Positions 1-11,372 of a stretch of DNA of 64,000 nucleotides are shown here, one piece after another. The DNA comes from Xylogone sp. PMI_703 (taxonomy: Eukaryota > Ascomycota > Leotiomycetes), in NCBI GenBank assembly GCA_021399445.1, contig JAJTUQ010000004.1:1116001-1180000 (forward strand), read 5' to 3'. The stretch's first letter is position 1. The number at the start of each line of letters is the position of its first letter. The translations under genes and the position numbers were made by a program. Below the pieces are notes generated by a model. The model was not told where the DNA came from. It was given only the letters and a program-made list of their open reading frames with translations, and did no database searches.

Positions 1-567
1 CCTCCATTAACTCATCTCTCTAATCTAACAAACCTTGATCTTTCTATTCCTACATGGCTCACATGCTTGGGAAGGCTTGCCTCTGTATACCATTTGGTAG
101 TGGAATATAATAATCGAACAAAGTCGCAAGGTCAATCAAACGTAGCTAATCGGTGAAGATAAGAAAGAAGAAACCGTTGGAGTTCTTGGGAGCCAAGTAG
201 TCGAAGTCGATCTTATTGAAAGCTGAGGCGGCACAGGTGCTTACTTATGCAGCGTGGCGGAGCCTATATGCCCCACATATCCGCCCCGTAAAGCCACCAA
301 GAGTCCTTGCAGGTCATTTGAGGGAAGATTATAGGGGCTCGTCCTTGCTGAAAGAACGTGATGCAAGGTAGGAATAAAGAACATATTTAGACCCCATGTA
401 GCCTTAATATATTGCGGCTGAGTCATCTTAATTTGGTACGCATCACTACACTATCTCACATTCAGCACAAGTCCTCTAGACCCTTCTATAGTTGCCTACT
501 TATCAGCCTAGGAATACACTATTCTATCTACAACCTAACCTAATATTCATTTCGACCATCTCCCATG
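1..567. other. Gene-free left edge
   Basis: No convincing gene is visible. The longest open frame (minus strand, about 241-426) is 61 codons and matches nothing I recognise. The stretch may hold the terminator of the membrane-protein gene that follows on the minus strand. Confidence 0.4.
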
Positions 568-1497
568 TCATTCCTTATCCCTAGTTTCCCGAGCAGCGCG
601 GACTATACCTCCGAAGATTATTTTTCTAAATAATGATACTGCGTGTCTCGAGGTAGATTGAAAGCCGTTTGTTTGAGATCCTCCGGTTAGACGCTGCCTG
701 TTTAACACTGGTACCATAGAAAGCCCAACTACAATATAGATTATTACCACTACCACTTCTTCAAGTACGGCCATACATAACCAGTCTGTCACAGATCCAG
801 AGACAAAGTTAAAATCCTGGTCAGTGGTTAGGGTGGCCAGAATAGTATATACTAGTCGAACGGATAGAAATGGCAGTGCAAGGAAAACAGCTAGCAATAA
901 TCTTTTATAGCCGGAACTGGCATTGCGAATGTATCGTGTGGTCAAAAGAGCGAGGATGATATCGGCTACAAGACCAGCTATCAGGAGGGCGGTTCCAACC
1001 TTGCTGACTGTTCCCACAGAAAATACTCCGTTTTTGTGAAGGGATGACCCAGAATGGATACCACCAATAATTCCAAGTACGAGACCTGTTATAATATCTA
1101 GTTGAATAATTCGAAAAGTTGTCCGATGAATATGGCCGAAATTGTTCTTGCCAATATTCTCGTTGAGTCGATCAAGTAGACCTAGTGAACCGGCAAGAAG
1201 GGGAGCGAGACCGATAGAATTCATGATAGCCGCAATCGTGTATAGCTTGGATTCTGTTGGGTTGCTTATCGTCTTAATCTGGACCACAGAACCAGCTATA
1301 CGAATGCCAGAAAAGAACACGATATCGATGAAACCGGCAGTGTGGAACGGATGCATTGCTGTGAGATAAATGCCGATCAGTATAGCTGGGCCATAGAACG
1401 CGAGTTCCGCGACAGCGATACTATCGCGGTAACTGAGCCCCATATTCGCGAATGAATGGTAGTCAAGCTGACTGAAAGGATACCCAAAGGCTGACAA
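568..1497 (-). CDS. Seven-helix integral membrane protein (DUF7702-like)
   Basis: Single-exon gene of 309 aa. The hydrophobicity pattern shows about seven transmembrane segments, roughly at residues 30-48, 56-74, 84-108, 128-146, 162-185, 196-218 and 236-260, with a polar C-terminal tail ending in charged residues (RAARETRDKE). This size and layout resemble a widespread fungal family of uncharacterised integral membrane proteins annotated DUF7702; the assignment is from memory of the pattern, not a search. No catalytic motif is visible and the function is unknown. The start is the first ATG and lies just after a glycine/tyrosine-rich N-terminus. It is divergent from the secreted NTF2-like gene downstream, with about 760 bp between them. 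Alternative: a receptor-like or RTA1-like protein, but I do not see RTA1 signatures. Confidence 0.75.
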   Translation of the reverse strand: MSAFGYPFSQLDYHSFANMGLSYRDSIAVAELAFYGPAILIGIYLTAMHPFHTAGFIDIVFFSGIRIAGSVVQIKTISNPTESKLYTIAAIMNSIGLAPLLAGSLGLLDRLNENIGKNNFGHIHRTTFRIIQLDIITGLVLGIIGGIHSGSSLHKNGVFSVGTVSKVGTALLIAGLVADIILALLTTRYIRNASSGYKRLLLAVFLALPFLSVRLVYTILATLTTDQDFNFVSGSVTDWLCMAVLEEVVVVIIYIVVGLSMVPVLNRQRLTGGSQTNGFQSTSRHAVSLFRKIIFGGIVRAARETRDKE

Positions 1498-2256
1498 TGT
1501 TAGAGAGTGAATCGAAATTCGACAAATGGAATTGAAACCTTATACAGGTTGTTCGAGAATGGTTAGGACATATAAAAGAAGAGGAACAAGAGAGGCACAG
1601 AAGAGAGGATTGTGTGAAGACTATAAAGGCATGTATTTATGTGCCAAACGGAGCATTTAGTTCCTGGGGGATATATCATACAATACAAGATCTCAATTAG
1701 ATTAAATCTTTCATGTAAAGGTCCCAGATTCCCGGCAGCTTCGACGGAGGAGCGTACTTTACTTGGAACAGGGTGGGTAAGACAAACCACCAATGAGGTG
1801 GCGAAGCCGTTTTGCATACTGAGTTTGGCTTAGCCTTCCAACCATCTAGGAATAGCGCCGAGCCACCTTGCACAGAAGTTGGAAGTATGAGTGAGCTAGC
1901 TAGGACATCAAGTATACCGGATGAAGAAATATATAATGTAGCTCAGGCTTACGTATCATTTTGGTAGGTACAACTACTTCTCGGATGACCATATGTACCT
2001 TACCTTACGTTGCTGCATATCGAGGCTTACGACATTGAGAATCCACTTTAGTGCTCCGTAAAATCTAGTTCCTGGTTGATCTGAATCATGCAGTCTGTTT
2101 TTATCCATTTATTCTGTGGGATAATGAAGTGTCGCGGAGGAAAAAGGCTTCCATGGAGAGTCAAGCCGACTCCAAAAAATATATAAAGAGGGTTCCTAGA
2201 CCTCTGCCATATTGAAAACCAACATTTCCATTCCTCAGTCACAGCCAATAACAATA
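1498..2256. other. Divergent intergenic promoter region
   Basis: This is the upstream region shared by the membrane-protein gene (minus) and the secreted NTF2-like gene (plus). A TATA-like element, TATATAAA, lies at about 2180-2187, some 70 bp before the plus-strand ATG. Nothing else is evident. Confidence 0.5.
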
Positions 2257-2962
2257 ATGTTTACCACACACATTTTGCTACCTCTGGTAGCAATAATCTC
2301 TCTATCCATGCCAACTCTCGCGCAGTCTCCCAACTCGACATTTCAATGTACTCCTCAAAAGGAACCTACTACATACCCAAGCCAATGCCGTATTCTCCAA
2401 ATTTTCAGCTACCTTGCCAATGACGATATCGACGCCTTCTCTGCTCAAGTAGCACCCGATGTCAACTGGACAGTTATGGGAACCCATCCACTAGCAGGAC
2501 AATACAATAACAGAACACTCTTTATTGCGGATACCTTGCAACGGCTATCACATACCGAAGATCCATCTAACCCTCTCGCACTTACCGTGACCAATATCAT
2601 TGGTGGAGGCAACGAACAATGGAGCGTACAGGAACTACATGTGTTAGGCGCATGCAAGAATGGTGAGACACGTTTTATACCATTTAGACTACATATTTCA
2701 TGTTTAAAACAAGACTACTTGGGTGTTGTTACTGGCAAATGCTGACTTCTACTCTTTGAAAGGACTTATCTTCGACAACAGATACGCTTGGGCTACTCGT
2801 TGGAACACCAAGGGGGTAATTGTAGAGGCGCGTGCATATCTGGACTCCGTGCTTGTAGCAAAAGCAATTACGGAGAACGAGTCCATCGAACACACCTATC
2901 TAGACCAGAGGACGACATTGATGAACGGACCTGTGGGAATCGGTTGCGCAACATCTGGTTAA
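2257..2962 (+). CDS. Secreted NTF2/SnoaL-like domain protein
   Basis: Two exons, 2257-2662 and 2763-2962, joined across a 100-nt GTGAGA...AAG intron with phase preserved; 201 aa. The chosen ATG begins a clear signal peptide (MFTTHILLPLVAIISLS) with a likely cleavage after TLAQ. The mature part has an early Cys-containing segment, then a SnoaL/NTF2-like pattern: a helix around YLANDDIDAFSAQVAPDV, an aromatic DVNWTVMGTHPLAG strand and a C-terminal RYAWATRWNTKG/ARAYLDS sheet segment, typical of SnoaL-like folds. These folds are catalytic or binding scaffolds, so no reaction can be assigned. Three Asn-linked glycosylation sequons are visible (NST, NWT, NRT). An upstream in-frame ATG at 2212 would bury the signal peptide and is rejected. 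Confidence 0.8.
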
Positions 2963-3619
2963 CCACAACGGACCGTCTATCTAATCATATGCTGATCTCA
3001 GCAAAATACCACCCCACGGTTGTTACAATTTGATCGCTTCACTTCATTGCTATGTATTTATTATCGTACTTTTAGTTTGTCGATAGAACTTTATCAACTA
3101 TAGACGTTCAATACATAATCCAGCTTTGATACTTAACAATGACATATCGCACCACAATCTCCATAAAGCATGATTAGCAGCACTCCAAGAATATATGAGC
3201 ATAATTAATGGGAATATATATAACCAATATATCCCTCTTAAAAGTCATTTTCAATGTCACAAAGTTCAGTCTTTGTTGAAAAGTAGATTCTACTTGTATA
3301 ATTTCAACCCTTTGTATATTGACTGCAGCACACCCGGCGTGTGCTGCTAACTTCACTCACCTTGCCAACCCACGGGTACGCGCTAACATGTACTAGACCT
3401 AATTCACCAGAGCACCTTTGGCAGGAACAACCGTACAGCTAAATCAGATTAATTCACTACAATTTCACAGAAGCACAAAACGAATAGTTCGTACAGCCAT
3501 GCAACCATCCAACGAACAACTACCTTTATGAGTCCTATTCCACCAGACTTTACCTTGTGGTTGGCCAATTGTATTGTATTGCTGTATATATTGTCTCCTA
3601 CACCTTGAACACTTCTCTG

Positions 3620-4040
3620 CGACATTGCAAATCCAATCCATGGCAACCTAGTTTCGACACTGCTGCAATGTTTATCGGCGTGGGTGGAATTTTCTCACTC
3701 ATCATTGCCTTGGTGTAATTTTGCTGTCCCACCAGTCGTAGCAGTAGGCAAGGTTCTACAAAATTGTAAATCAAATGCGTGGCAATCAAGTTTCGACACA
3801 TGTTGCAGTGTTTGTTAGGGTGGATCCGCCTCTACAGTAAGCCAATTCCAGAAAGCCGTGGTATCTTGCCCTTGACTAACGCCGACTAAAGCCGGCTGAA
3901 GTTTTGGACAAGCTTTTGCAAAACTGTAAGCAGAATGGCTGGCAACCAAGTCTGGATATTGCAGCATTATTCGTTGGCGTCGGCGGCGTTGTTACAATTA
4001 TCGTTGGGTTTATACTCTTCTGTTGTCCCAGCTGCTGAGG
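3620..4040 (+). repeat. Three diverged copies of a transmembrane-tail coding repeat
   Basis: Three copies of one short coding module lie at about 3623-3732, 3760-3825 and 3915-4037. Translated on the plus strand, each begins NCK-x-N-x-W-Q (copy 1 HCKSNPWQPSF, copy 2 NCKSNAWQSSF, copy 3 NCKQNGWQPSL). Copies 1 and 3 continue into a glycine-rich hydrophobic helix (FIGVGGIFSLIIALV and FVGVGGVVTIIVGFIL), then Phe-Cys-Cys-Pro. Copy 1 has a stop just before FCCP, copy 2 is frameshifted and truncated, and copy 3 ends at a natural stop (CCPSC). This looks like a duplicated, decaying membrane-anchor exon. The parent family is not recognised. Confidence 0.55.
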
Positions 4041-4185
4041 CAGTAAATGGATAATGAAAAAAAGAATACGACGGAATCAAGCCCAACAAGATGTTGAGCT
4101 AGCAGAGAGGGGGAGAGAGACGGAAGTATTATAAATTTAAAAGATCAGCTCAAAATTGAAAGAGCGGAGTAAGCTCTCTTTCACC

Positions 4186-4517
4186 ACTTATGCAATTGGA
4201 CAATGTCTAATCCAAGGTAGGTTAAGAGCGGAGAAAGCGAACAATGCGAGGCTAAGGACACAGCTGCAGGAAAAGCAGGCTGAGTAAGTTGAGATATGGT
4301 TTATCTATAATCTTTGTGCCAATAATACTAACAGAAATTTAGGATCAATAGACCGAGGCCATTGGCAGGGAGTGTTCCCCAATCGAATCAAAGAATTCAA
4401 AACCTGGAGCGGCAAAATCGTGACTTTGCCAATAGTGTTGCAGCCCAAGAAGGGCGGCAGAATCGATGTATTTTGCAATGGGGGAAAGAGTGGATTGTGA
4501 TGAAAGCACTGGGATAA
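4186..4517 (+). pseudogene. Coiled-coil gene fragment with a spliceable intron
   Basis: An open frame without a clear ATG runs through a heptad-like segment (LRAEKANNARLRTQLQ) to 4283. A textbook 59-nt intron follows (GTAAGT donor, TACTAAC branch site, TTTAG acceptor at 4342). The frame then continues from 4343 to a stop at 4515-4517, through INRPRPLAGSVPQ, a second coil (RIQNLERQNRDFANSV) and CILQWGKEWIVMKALG. Phase closes perfectly across the intron, so this was once a real gene end. The 5' part is missing or out of frame. Family unrecognised; it could be the tail of a transposase-like or regulatory protein. Confidence 0.45.
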
Positions 4518-4760
4518 TGAAAAAGAGGCCAAGGATAAGGCCAAGATTATGATTATTATGACCATCATTATACCCAATTATTAGAATTATTATACTATTA
4601 AGTTATACCATTAGAAGTTTCATAGCATAACCAATAACATATTTTGAGGCCAGGTGGCCTATTACCATCACTATCTTGAACTTGTATGCCACTAGCAGAC
4701 TGCTAACTTCCCGCATATCCCAGTCTAAGAATCCCTGACTGGACTATGGCACATAAACAA

Positions 4761-6550
4761 TTAGATTTTCGGCATTGGTGCAAATTTAGATTTCGCCCTT
4801 AACGTTGCTCCATATCTCATAAACAGGAGTGGCACTGGCAAGGCCAAGCAAGAGATACCACCGAGGAGGCTGGAGGCAGGCGCAACCCCCAAGGTCTCAA
4901 ACATAGGGCGAGCAGCTATAGGTAGAGCACATGCAAATACTGATCGGAGAATAGTATTCGCTGAGACGGCGCTGGCAGCGTATGGACCATATGTGTCTAC
5001 TAAGAAATTCATGCATTGAAGGAAGACGATATTGAATCCAGCTCCGATAAAACCTATCATTCATACATGAGCAAAATTTGACAAGACAGTTAAAATATTG
5101 GTCACGCTATTATAAGCTCTCTTACCTGCTGCCACAACGGGTAATATCCATGGGTATTTCGGAGCTGCTGTCCAGCCGAACCAGAATAACCCCCCTGAGA
5201 GAAGTACTCCTCCAATTATGATCGGAGGAAGACGGGCTTCAGGAATCACGTTACCATTGTTCCTTTTCAGCGCTTTCCTATAGAAAGATTGGTTTATCAT
5301 GTTAACAAATATAGCGCAAATCACCCCGAATAAAATCCCTAAGAAAGGTAAAGTTGATGGAAGCAGGCTCCAGTGCCTGTGCTCCCTAAAAACAATGGGG
5401 AAGACTTCCAACGTTAAGTAGATGAGGCTGTAAGCAAATGAAGCGTAGACTGCGATGGATGTGACCATTGGCTCGGTAAGAAGCATACTGATTTATCCTG
5501 TTAGCAATCCAATGTAAGAGGAATATGTGACAAACACAAGTTCATCTACTCACCGTAATGGACGGCTGAAATGCTTGGTGAAGATATTACTCATATCTAT
5601 CTTTTCTTTTTCATGCGGATGCCAGTATCTTGAATCCCCCGTACTCTTGCGCATCTGTTGTGCCTTGTATTTCGACAAGACAGGCGGATAGGTCTCTGGT
5701 AGGCAAATTATGCAGAGAGTTGAAAGGGCGAGCGCTAAGATAGCTTCTAGATATGCTGTCCCTATAGCATCCTCGCTCAGTATAAAGAACAGAATATTTC
5801 GTGGATAGTACTTACAGCGCCAGCCCAAATGGGGGCTTAGTGTCAAGGCGGAACCAACGAGGGGTCCAATCGTGGGGCCGCCTGTAATACAAAGAGAAAC
5901 GAAACTCATGGCGTTTGCTCGTGTCTCTGGCCCGTATATATCGCCCAATGCAGCAGGGACGTTACTAACTGGAGCGGAGGCAAATATGCCACCAAAAAAT
6001 CGCGTCAGAAAAATGCTTGTTGGATTCATGCTTGTCGCGGTCCCAATGCTAAAGAGACCGAGGATAAACACTGCAGGCAGCATCCCCATTCTACGACCGT
6101 AGACTTCACTAATCGGCGCCCAAATCATCGGACCAAATGCCCACCCTGTAAAACCCTGTTATTGTCATTGTTCCGAAACCTTTAGCGGTGGGGCAAACCT
6201 AGAACAAACAATGCTACCGTAAGAGAGGTGGCCTCTACACTCACGTTCATATCTTCTACAATACCAGTTTCGGCTGGAGATATGATTGAGGATCCCAATG
6301 AACCAACCATGGCGAGGAGACTCATCTGAAAGACTAACCATGCCTTGTATACAGAACTGAAATTTCTAGGATTTTTGGGGTCGTTTGCTTCTAATCGGAC
6401 CAGGAATTGGTCTCTCTCTTCATCTCCAACTTCTTCTGTTTTCGGAGCTGGTGGCGGCATGTTCTCGATGTCCGGATTCTGGGAGGGGTGTAAACTGCTA
6501 TTGACTGGAGGACTATGCGGTGTCTTTAGGGGATTTTGAAATGACTCCAT
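4761..6550 (-). CDS. MFS multidrug/polyamine-type (DHA1) exporter
   Basis: Five exons: 6550-6199, 6145-5816, 5761-5554, 5487-5126 and 5053-4761. All introns are 53-72 nt GT..AG and phase closes; 514 aa. The protein has a polar N-terminal tail, the DHA1 entry motif NDPKNPRNF, and about 12 transmembrane helices. The loop 2-3 MFS signature is visible (SEVYGRRMG), as is the helix-5 region PTIGPLVGSAL, followed by a central cytoplasmic loop (residues about 275-305) and a second bundle. The family exports drugs, polyamines or secondary metabolites at the plasma membrane; the substrate cannot be read from sequence. It is divergently transcribed from the Zn2Cys6 regulator at 7111, a common fungal arrangement of transporter plus its regulator. 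Confidence 0.9.
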
Positions 6551-7110
6551 TTCCCTGTGCTGTGACTGCTTATACTCGGATTTGATACAGTCGTTTATTT
6601 GGGACGTAACGAGATCTTACTATGCGAGGAGGAAATTCGAATGTGCCTATCGTTCACGGCAGTAGTGATCAAGATGCATGTTCTAGCTGCTGGAGCCATG
6701 GAGGTGGCTGCAATATATATACAACAATTCATCATTTTAGAAATTTAATTAACGTCGTCCATACGGTAAATCTAGCAAGCCTTATGTTTCTATCTCGGGT
6801 TGGTTGAATGTAGGGGTGGACTCATATGCCCCCTATGGAGCATGCACTAAACTAAATATGGACAAAGCGGCGGCCGACGCGTCCCCACTATTTCTACTCC
6901 ATGTTGACATTCGGTCGAGTATGTATTAAGTATAATTCTTGATTTGACAACTTCAAACACATACGTCGGTCAGTGGATATTCAAGACGGTTACGATAATA
7001 TCTGTGCTTCATCATATTCTACGTAATAGCGGCGGCCGACAAGTTAATCTCGTATAAGCCGATCTAGACGGCGATTCAGCAGATGACAGGAGAGCGGTTA
7101 CCTGTTAAGG
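6551..7110. promoter_or_regulatory. Divergent promoter with a duplicated 12-bp GC motif
   Basis: The region lies between the MFS exporter (minus) and the Zn2Cys6 regulator (plus). The same 12-mer, GCGGCGGCCGAC, occurs at 6867-6878 and again at 7029-7040, in the same orientation, in otherwise AT-rich DNA. It contains CGG and CCG triplets, the usual half-sites of Zn2Cys6 proteins, so it is a candidate operator for the neighbouring regulator. That role is inference. Confidence 0.4.
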
Positions 7111-8767
7111 ATGATGCGTGTATTACGGGTATGTAGTATCTGCAAAGCTAGGAAAAAGGGTTGTGACAAATTGCTGCCATCTTGCACTTACTGCTTCAAG
7201 CGTGGCTTCATCTGCAGTTACGATGATGACCATGGACCTGGATTACCCCCATACAAAGGCAGTACTCCAGATACGGACCTATCGATCCCTCAACCCCCAT
7301 GGTTTTTCGATGGAAAAGTGGTCAACGATAAATCTGCTTTACTTCTGCAGCTAAGCCCGCTCTCTGCTTTGACGTTCACTGGTGATCTCTCCACGGTAAA
7401 CCAAATCCTGTCTCAGCAGGTTCGCCACATCTTCCAACTCGTGCAGCTCACTCCGTGCGAAGCTGGTAGGCGGTTTGTTAAGAACTTCCAAAACTGGCTG
7501 CCCATAGTAGCCCCAGAACAATTGAAAGAGACCATTCACTTGGCCGAGAGAGAGATGCCAGCTGCAGACGTCTCGGTACTTCTGCTTTCAATCTGCCTTG
7601 TTACAATGCATCCTCATATCGAACTACTAGGGGGCATAATGCGACCAACAGCATTGTATATGGTAGTTAGGATGTTCTACACACAAGTCCAGACTGTCTT
7701 TCAGGCATCTGCAGCTCTTGTTCAGGCAGGTCTTATAATTTCTGCATATGAGTATGCAAGCGGGCGGCTGGACTCCGCGCATATCTCTATTGGAGCGTGT
7801 GCTCGAATGGCGCAGATCGTTGGTATCTATGAACCAGTTACAAATAAAGACTTACTTGTTGGTACCGCACCATGGTCGAAGGAAATAGGACGACGGAATT
7901 TATGGTGGGCCATAATTATCCTGGAGAGGTATGTCGTCCGCTCTCACATGAGGAAATTCCGCGCCGAAAGGCGCTGGGTGTAAATTATTACTGACCAAAA
8001 ACAAAGATTCATCTTACTTGAGGTATCTCCTGGTAGGTATCAACACCCTGGAGCGAAGTTTCCGAGCCGTGATGTTCCGTTACTGTCGAGCGCTGAACGC
8101 ACGGGTGGTAGTGTAGAATTTTCTGATACACCGATATCCTTCACGAGAAACAAATCTCAGTCCGTCAAGTTCGAGTGCCAAATAGAAGCTATCCACATGT
8201 TGGAGCGTACTCTGAGAATAATCAATGTGCCAACTACGCCGGAACGACGACTCTGGGAGCTCAAGAAACTGGATGTAGAGCTCCAGAATACTCTGATGCA
8301 GTTGATGGAAGAGCAACAAGAGTCTCAATGTGGCGCGATTGGTACAGTTATCCGGTATGTATGGTGTGCTTGCATCTCCACTTCAATCTAAGTATGGCAT
8401 TGAATCAAGTAGCATATCGGACTGATGGGCAAATAGGTCACTTTATCTCTTACACCAAGATATCCTATCCCAAGCATTATTGTTGTCTCCAGCGGCTAAT
8501 CCGCAGCAATGGCTGCAAAACTCGGAGGCGGCGTTGGACACAGCTACGATGATTATGGTGGACGTTGCAAAACACCACTTGAGTCATGTTTCCCATCATG
8601 GCGCCGATTCGCTGGTATTATGCTGCGCTTCCAATGTTCAAGTTGCTATAAGACACATTCAGCGCCGCTGTAGCAGCTCTTGTGATAGAGCAGATAGGTT
8701 ACTGAAAGGGCTTGAGACTCTGACCGCATTAGAAAGAGCTTTTTGCAATAGATGGGGATGGCCTTGA
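7111..8767 (+). CDS. Zn(II)2Cys6 transcription factor
   Basis: Three exons: 7111-7928, 8007-8354 and 8437-8767; 498 aa. The DNA-binding cluster is at residues 8-35: CSICKARKKGC followed by DKLLPSCTYC and ..GFIC, fitting C-x2-C-x6-C-x6-C-x2-C-x6-C. A middle-homology (fungal-specific transcription factor) region follows, with helices around residues 130-270 (for example GARxxARMAQIVGIYE-like and RRNLWWAIIILER). After the splice it continues into a region reading LRIINVPTTPERRLWELKKL. Both introns preserve phase. It sits head-to-head with the MFS exporter and probably regulates it. The start is the first of two tandem ATGs; the C-terminus is somewhat short for the family. Confidence 0.85.
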
Positions 8768-10967
8768 AATGAGAGATGCATACCGCTCTCGTTGAGTACG
8801 CGGTAAAGTCATCTGCTTTGCGTCCTCGACTCACTGGCATCCTGACAGCAGGACTAATGAACTGCAGAGCTGGGTTAGTTACAAGTTGCATCTGTTGGAG
8901 TGGTGAGCTGGTAGGTGCAGCTACTCCGTAATTTGACTTAGTGTCACAACAACTGCGGTTACGCACACTGGCCGGAGACCAAGCTGGAATAGCTGTAGTC
9001 ATGTTTGACATAGTCAGGGGGAGCATAATATGCTCGAGAATGCCCTTGATATACAGAAGTACACTTGCCACTATATAGTCTAAAACCGAGCATTAGGTTG
9101 TCGATTCTGGCTCATCTAGAAGATTTGTCGGTTGGAGAATACTATAGAAATCGAAGGTCTAATATTCAGTTCATGTTTTAAATTTTATAAGTCTAGTTAA
9201 GTAGATATTGTCCGAACACGTACGGTCCGATCGTAGCTTGAAGGAAAGAATTGGCTGAATTAATTATCCTATTATACAATTATTGTACAATTTATAGTAG
9301 CTAGTGCACTAATAGATTACAAAGAGAATACCTTTACATTAAAAGATTTTTAAAGAGATTATACCCAATTTTCATATTATGCCTAATTCGGCTGTGACCC
9401 CAACGGCCACTCCGATTGCCACTCTGTCACAACAAAAGGAGAACTCCAGTTCAGCTGGCTGCTTATACCCGTAATATCTGGGTTCTGACACCCTCGTAAT
9501 CGTACAGTACTACATATGCTCTGACAGATATGTCGTGGGATTACAGAAATTCTTGAAAGCGGAGACACTGTACCCACCCACCAGGATACATATACCCGAT
9601 ACCAAGAGAGTCTCCGCAGATCGTCCATGGTTCTTTAAGAATAACAGACGTAGGCTAATAAAAGCTTGGATATCAACCTGGGACCAGTAAGGGCCAGCGG
9701 CTCGGGGCGGGGTAAAATAAAATACCGATGTGGATCAAAGGTAGCAACCTTAGCGCCGGGGGAAAGGCACCATATTCGAAGCCATATCGCCGTTGCATCT
9801 ACAGTACTGTATTAGATCTACAGGATACATAGAATGTGTCTTTGTCGATGATTCTGCTTGTCTCTAAAGACAAGGATACTCTACAGTACCAACTAGTCTG
9901 GAGGCACATAAGGCTCAACGTCACAGGTGAGTAACCGCTCGTATACTTAAGCTTGTTCAATGGTACAGTACTTATATCATATTTTAAACTCTAATGGGTG
10001 TTCTATCAATAGCGGCGTATTTGAAAGTACTCACACCGTCAGCTCTACTGGCCGTGCATCCCAAAACGATGGGATGACGAGAGAATTCAAGCTAAATTAT
10101 ATGGATCTTCTGGATCTTACTCCTGATGTTACCACACTTCTGTACAAAAGCGTGCGTTCGGGCCGGTGTACTGTACCGAGAATGCAACAATAAATCACAT
10201 ATAGCACTTGTGTCTGGTCATGATATTGTTGTTATTATAGGTTTCATCCTCTCTTCCTCTCTGTTAGCTTAACTCCAGTCCTACTCGGTTATATCATATT
10301 CTATTAGATGTTTATCATATAGCTTTTCAGTAGCTTTAAATTTAATTAACGATGTAAATAGTTGTCGAGTGATTATAATAAGCTGTTGCTGTTAGAATCG
10401 GAAAACAGTAGGAGAATAGGAGGGAGTGGGTCAAAGTAATGGGTTTCATGGCTTGCAGCCTGGTTATGAAGTCTAGCAATGACCTACAAGGATGGTGCTT
10501 GATATATCTATGATCATTCAGTATCAACAAGGGATGTAAGAAGTCCGTACCACAATAGGAAAGCACAGAAAAAGGCTACGACGTTGCTGTCAGATCTCAC
10601 TGAGTGCGGGTGGATAGTACTGCAGTGGAAAGAGTTGTTTATGCTCCCAGTCCTTGACCCGGGCGTATCTTGTATTGGTGAACCCTGACGTTGCAGTTCT
10701 CATTGTTTTTATGGGTTTATTCATATGAATGATGTGGTGATGTAAGAAATTAGCTACCTTAGTTCAAATATATCTCAGTTCACAGAAAGCTAGGAGAAAT
10801 TTTTAAGTATAAAAGCAGGAGGATATCCTCTGTCCAACTCTCTACATCAAGCAATCATCTCGAACAATAATCTTCAGGCATGTGCCAATATATCCCTTTG
10901 TTGTACAGACTTCTGCTAACTCGATATAGTCAAGAAAATCTCTCACGGTTTCACTTTCCAATTTACA
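8768..10967. other. Long gene-poor AT-rich stretch
   Basis: About 2.2 kb. Open frames here are short, lack domains and show no splice structure I could join. A TATA box (TATAAAAG, 10808-10815) lies at its right end and serves the secreted-protein gene. Nothing else is supportable. Confidence 0.4.
10808..10967 (+). promoter_or_regulatory. TATA box and 5' leader with a candidate intron and upstream ATG
   Basis: TATAAAAG at 10808-10815 implies transcription starting near 10840. An upstream ATG at 10880 opens a frame that runs past the main start to about 11074. A good 48-nt intron (GT at 10882, branch TGCTAAC, AG at 10929) would remove the G of that ATG and so abolish the upstream frame. Splicing of the leader would therefore decide whether the main ORF is accessible. 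This is inference from sequence only. Confidence 0.4.
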
Positions 10968-11372
10968 ATGTTCTCAAAGAGCGTTATTGCGTTGGCTGTG
11001 TTGTACGCAGGTATAACATCTGCACTACCATCAAACATGTCACTGCGCCGTACCCTCGGCAAACGATGCGGTAATACCCAGGCCAACTTTTACTCAGACC
11101 CCAACTGCAATAATTTCATCGGTTCCGTGACCTTCTCTGATCAAAATGTCAACGAAATTTGCAACGCAATCCCAGGTACCGGAGGTGGAGCAGGGGCTCT
11201 AGGATTCGAGTGGGCGGAGGCCGGATGCGCAATCGTCCTCGATTTGTGGCAGGATGTCTGCGGTGATACTGGAAGGGAGCCAACCGTCGTTTTCAGGAGT
11301 GGCCTCGATTCTATACGCACGTGTGCTGCTGTTGATCAAGCAACACATTACGTCGCTGGTCAATCTCCATAA
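10968..11372 (+). CDS. Small secreted cysteine-containing protein
   Basis: Single exon, 134 aa. A strong signal peptide (MFSKSVIALAVLYAGITSA) is followed by a short propeptide ending in Lys-Arg (LGKR), a Kex2-type processing site, so the mature chain would begin at Cys34. The predicted mature protein has six cysteines, an even number suited to three disulfides, and a Gly-rich loop (GTGGGAG). It resembles the many small secreted proteins of moulds, which include effector-like and antimicrobial candidates; no family is recognised and no activity is assigned. A TATA box lies 160 bp upstream. Confidence 0.75.
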   Translation: MFSKSVIALAVLYAGITSALPSNMSLRRTLGKRCGNTQANFYSDPNCNNFIGSVTFSDQNVNEICNAIPGTGGGAGALGFEWAEAGCAIVLDLWQDVCGDTGREPTVVFRSGLDSIRTCAAVDQATHYVAGQSP

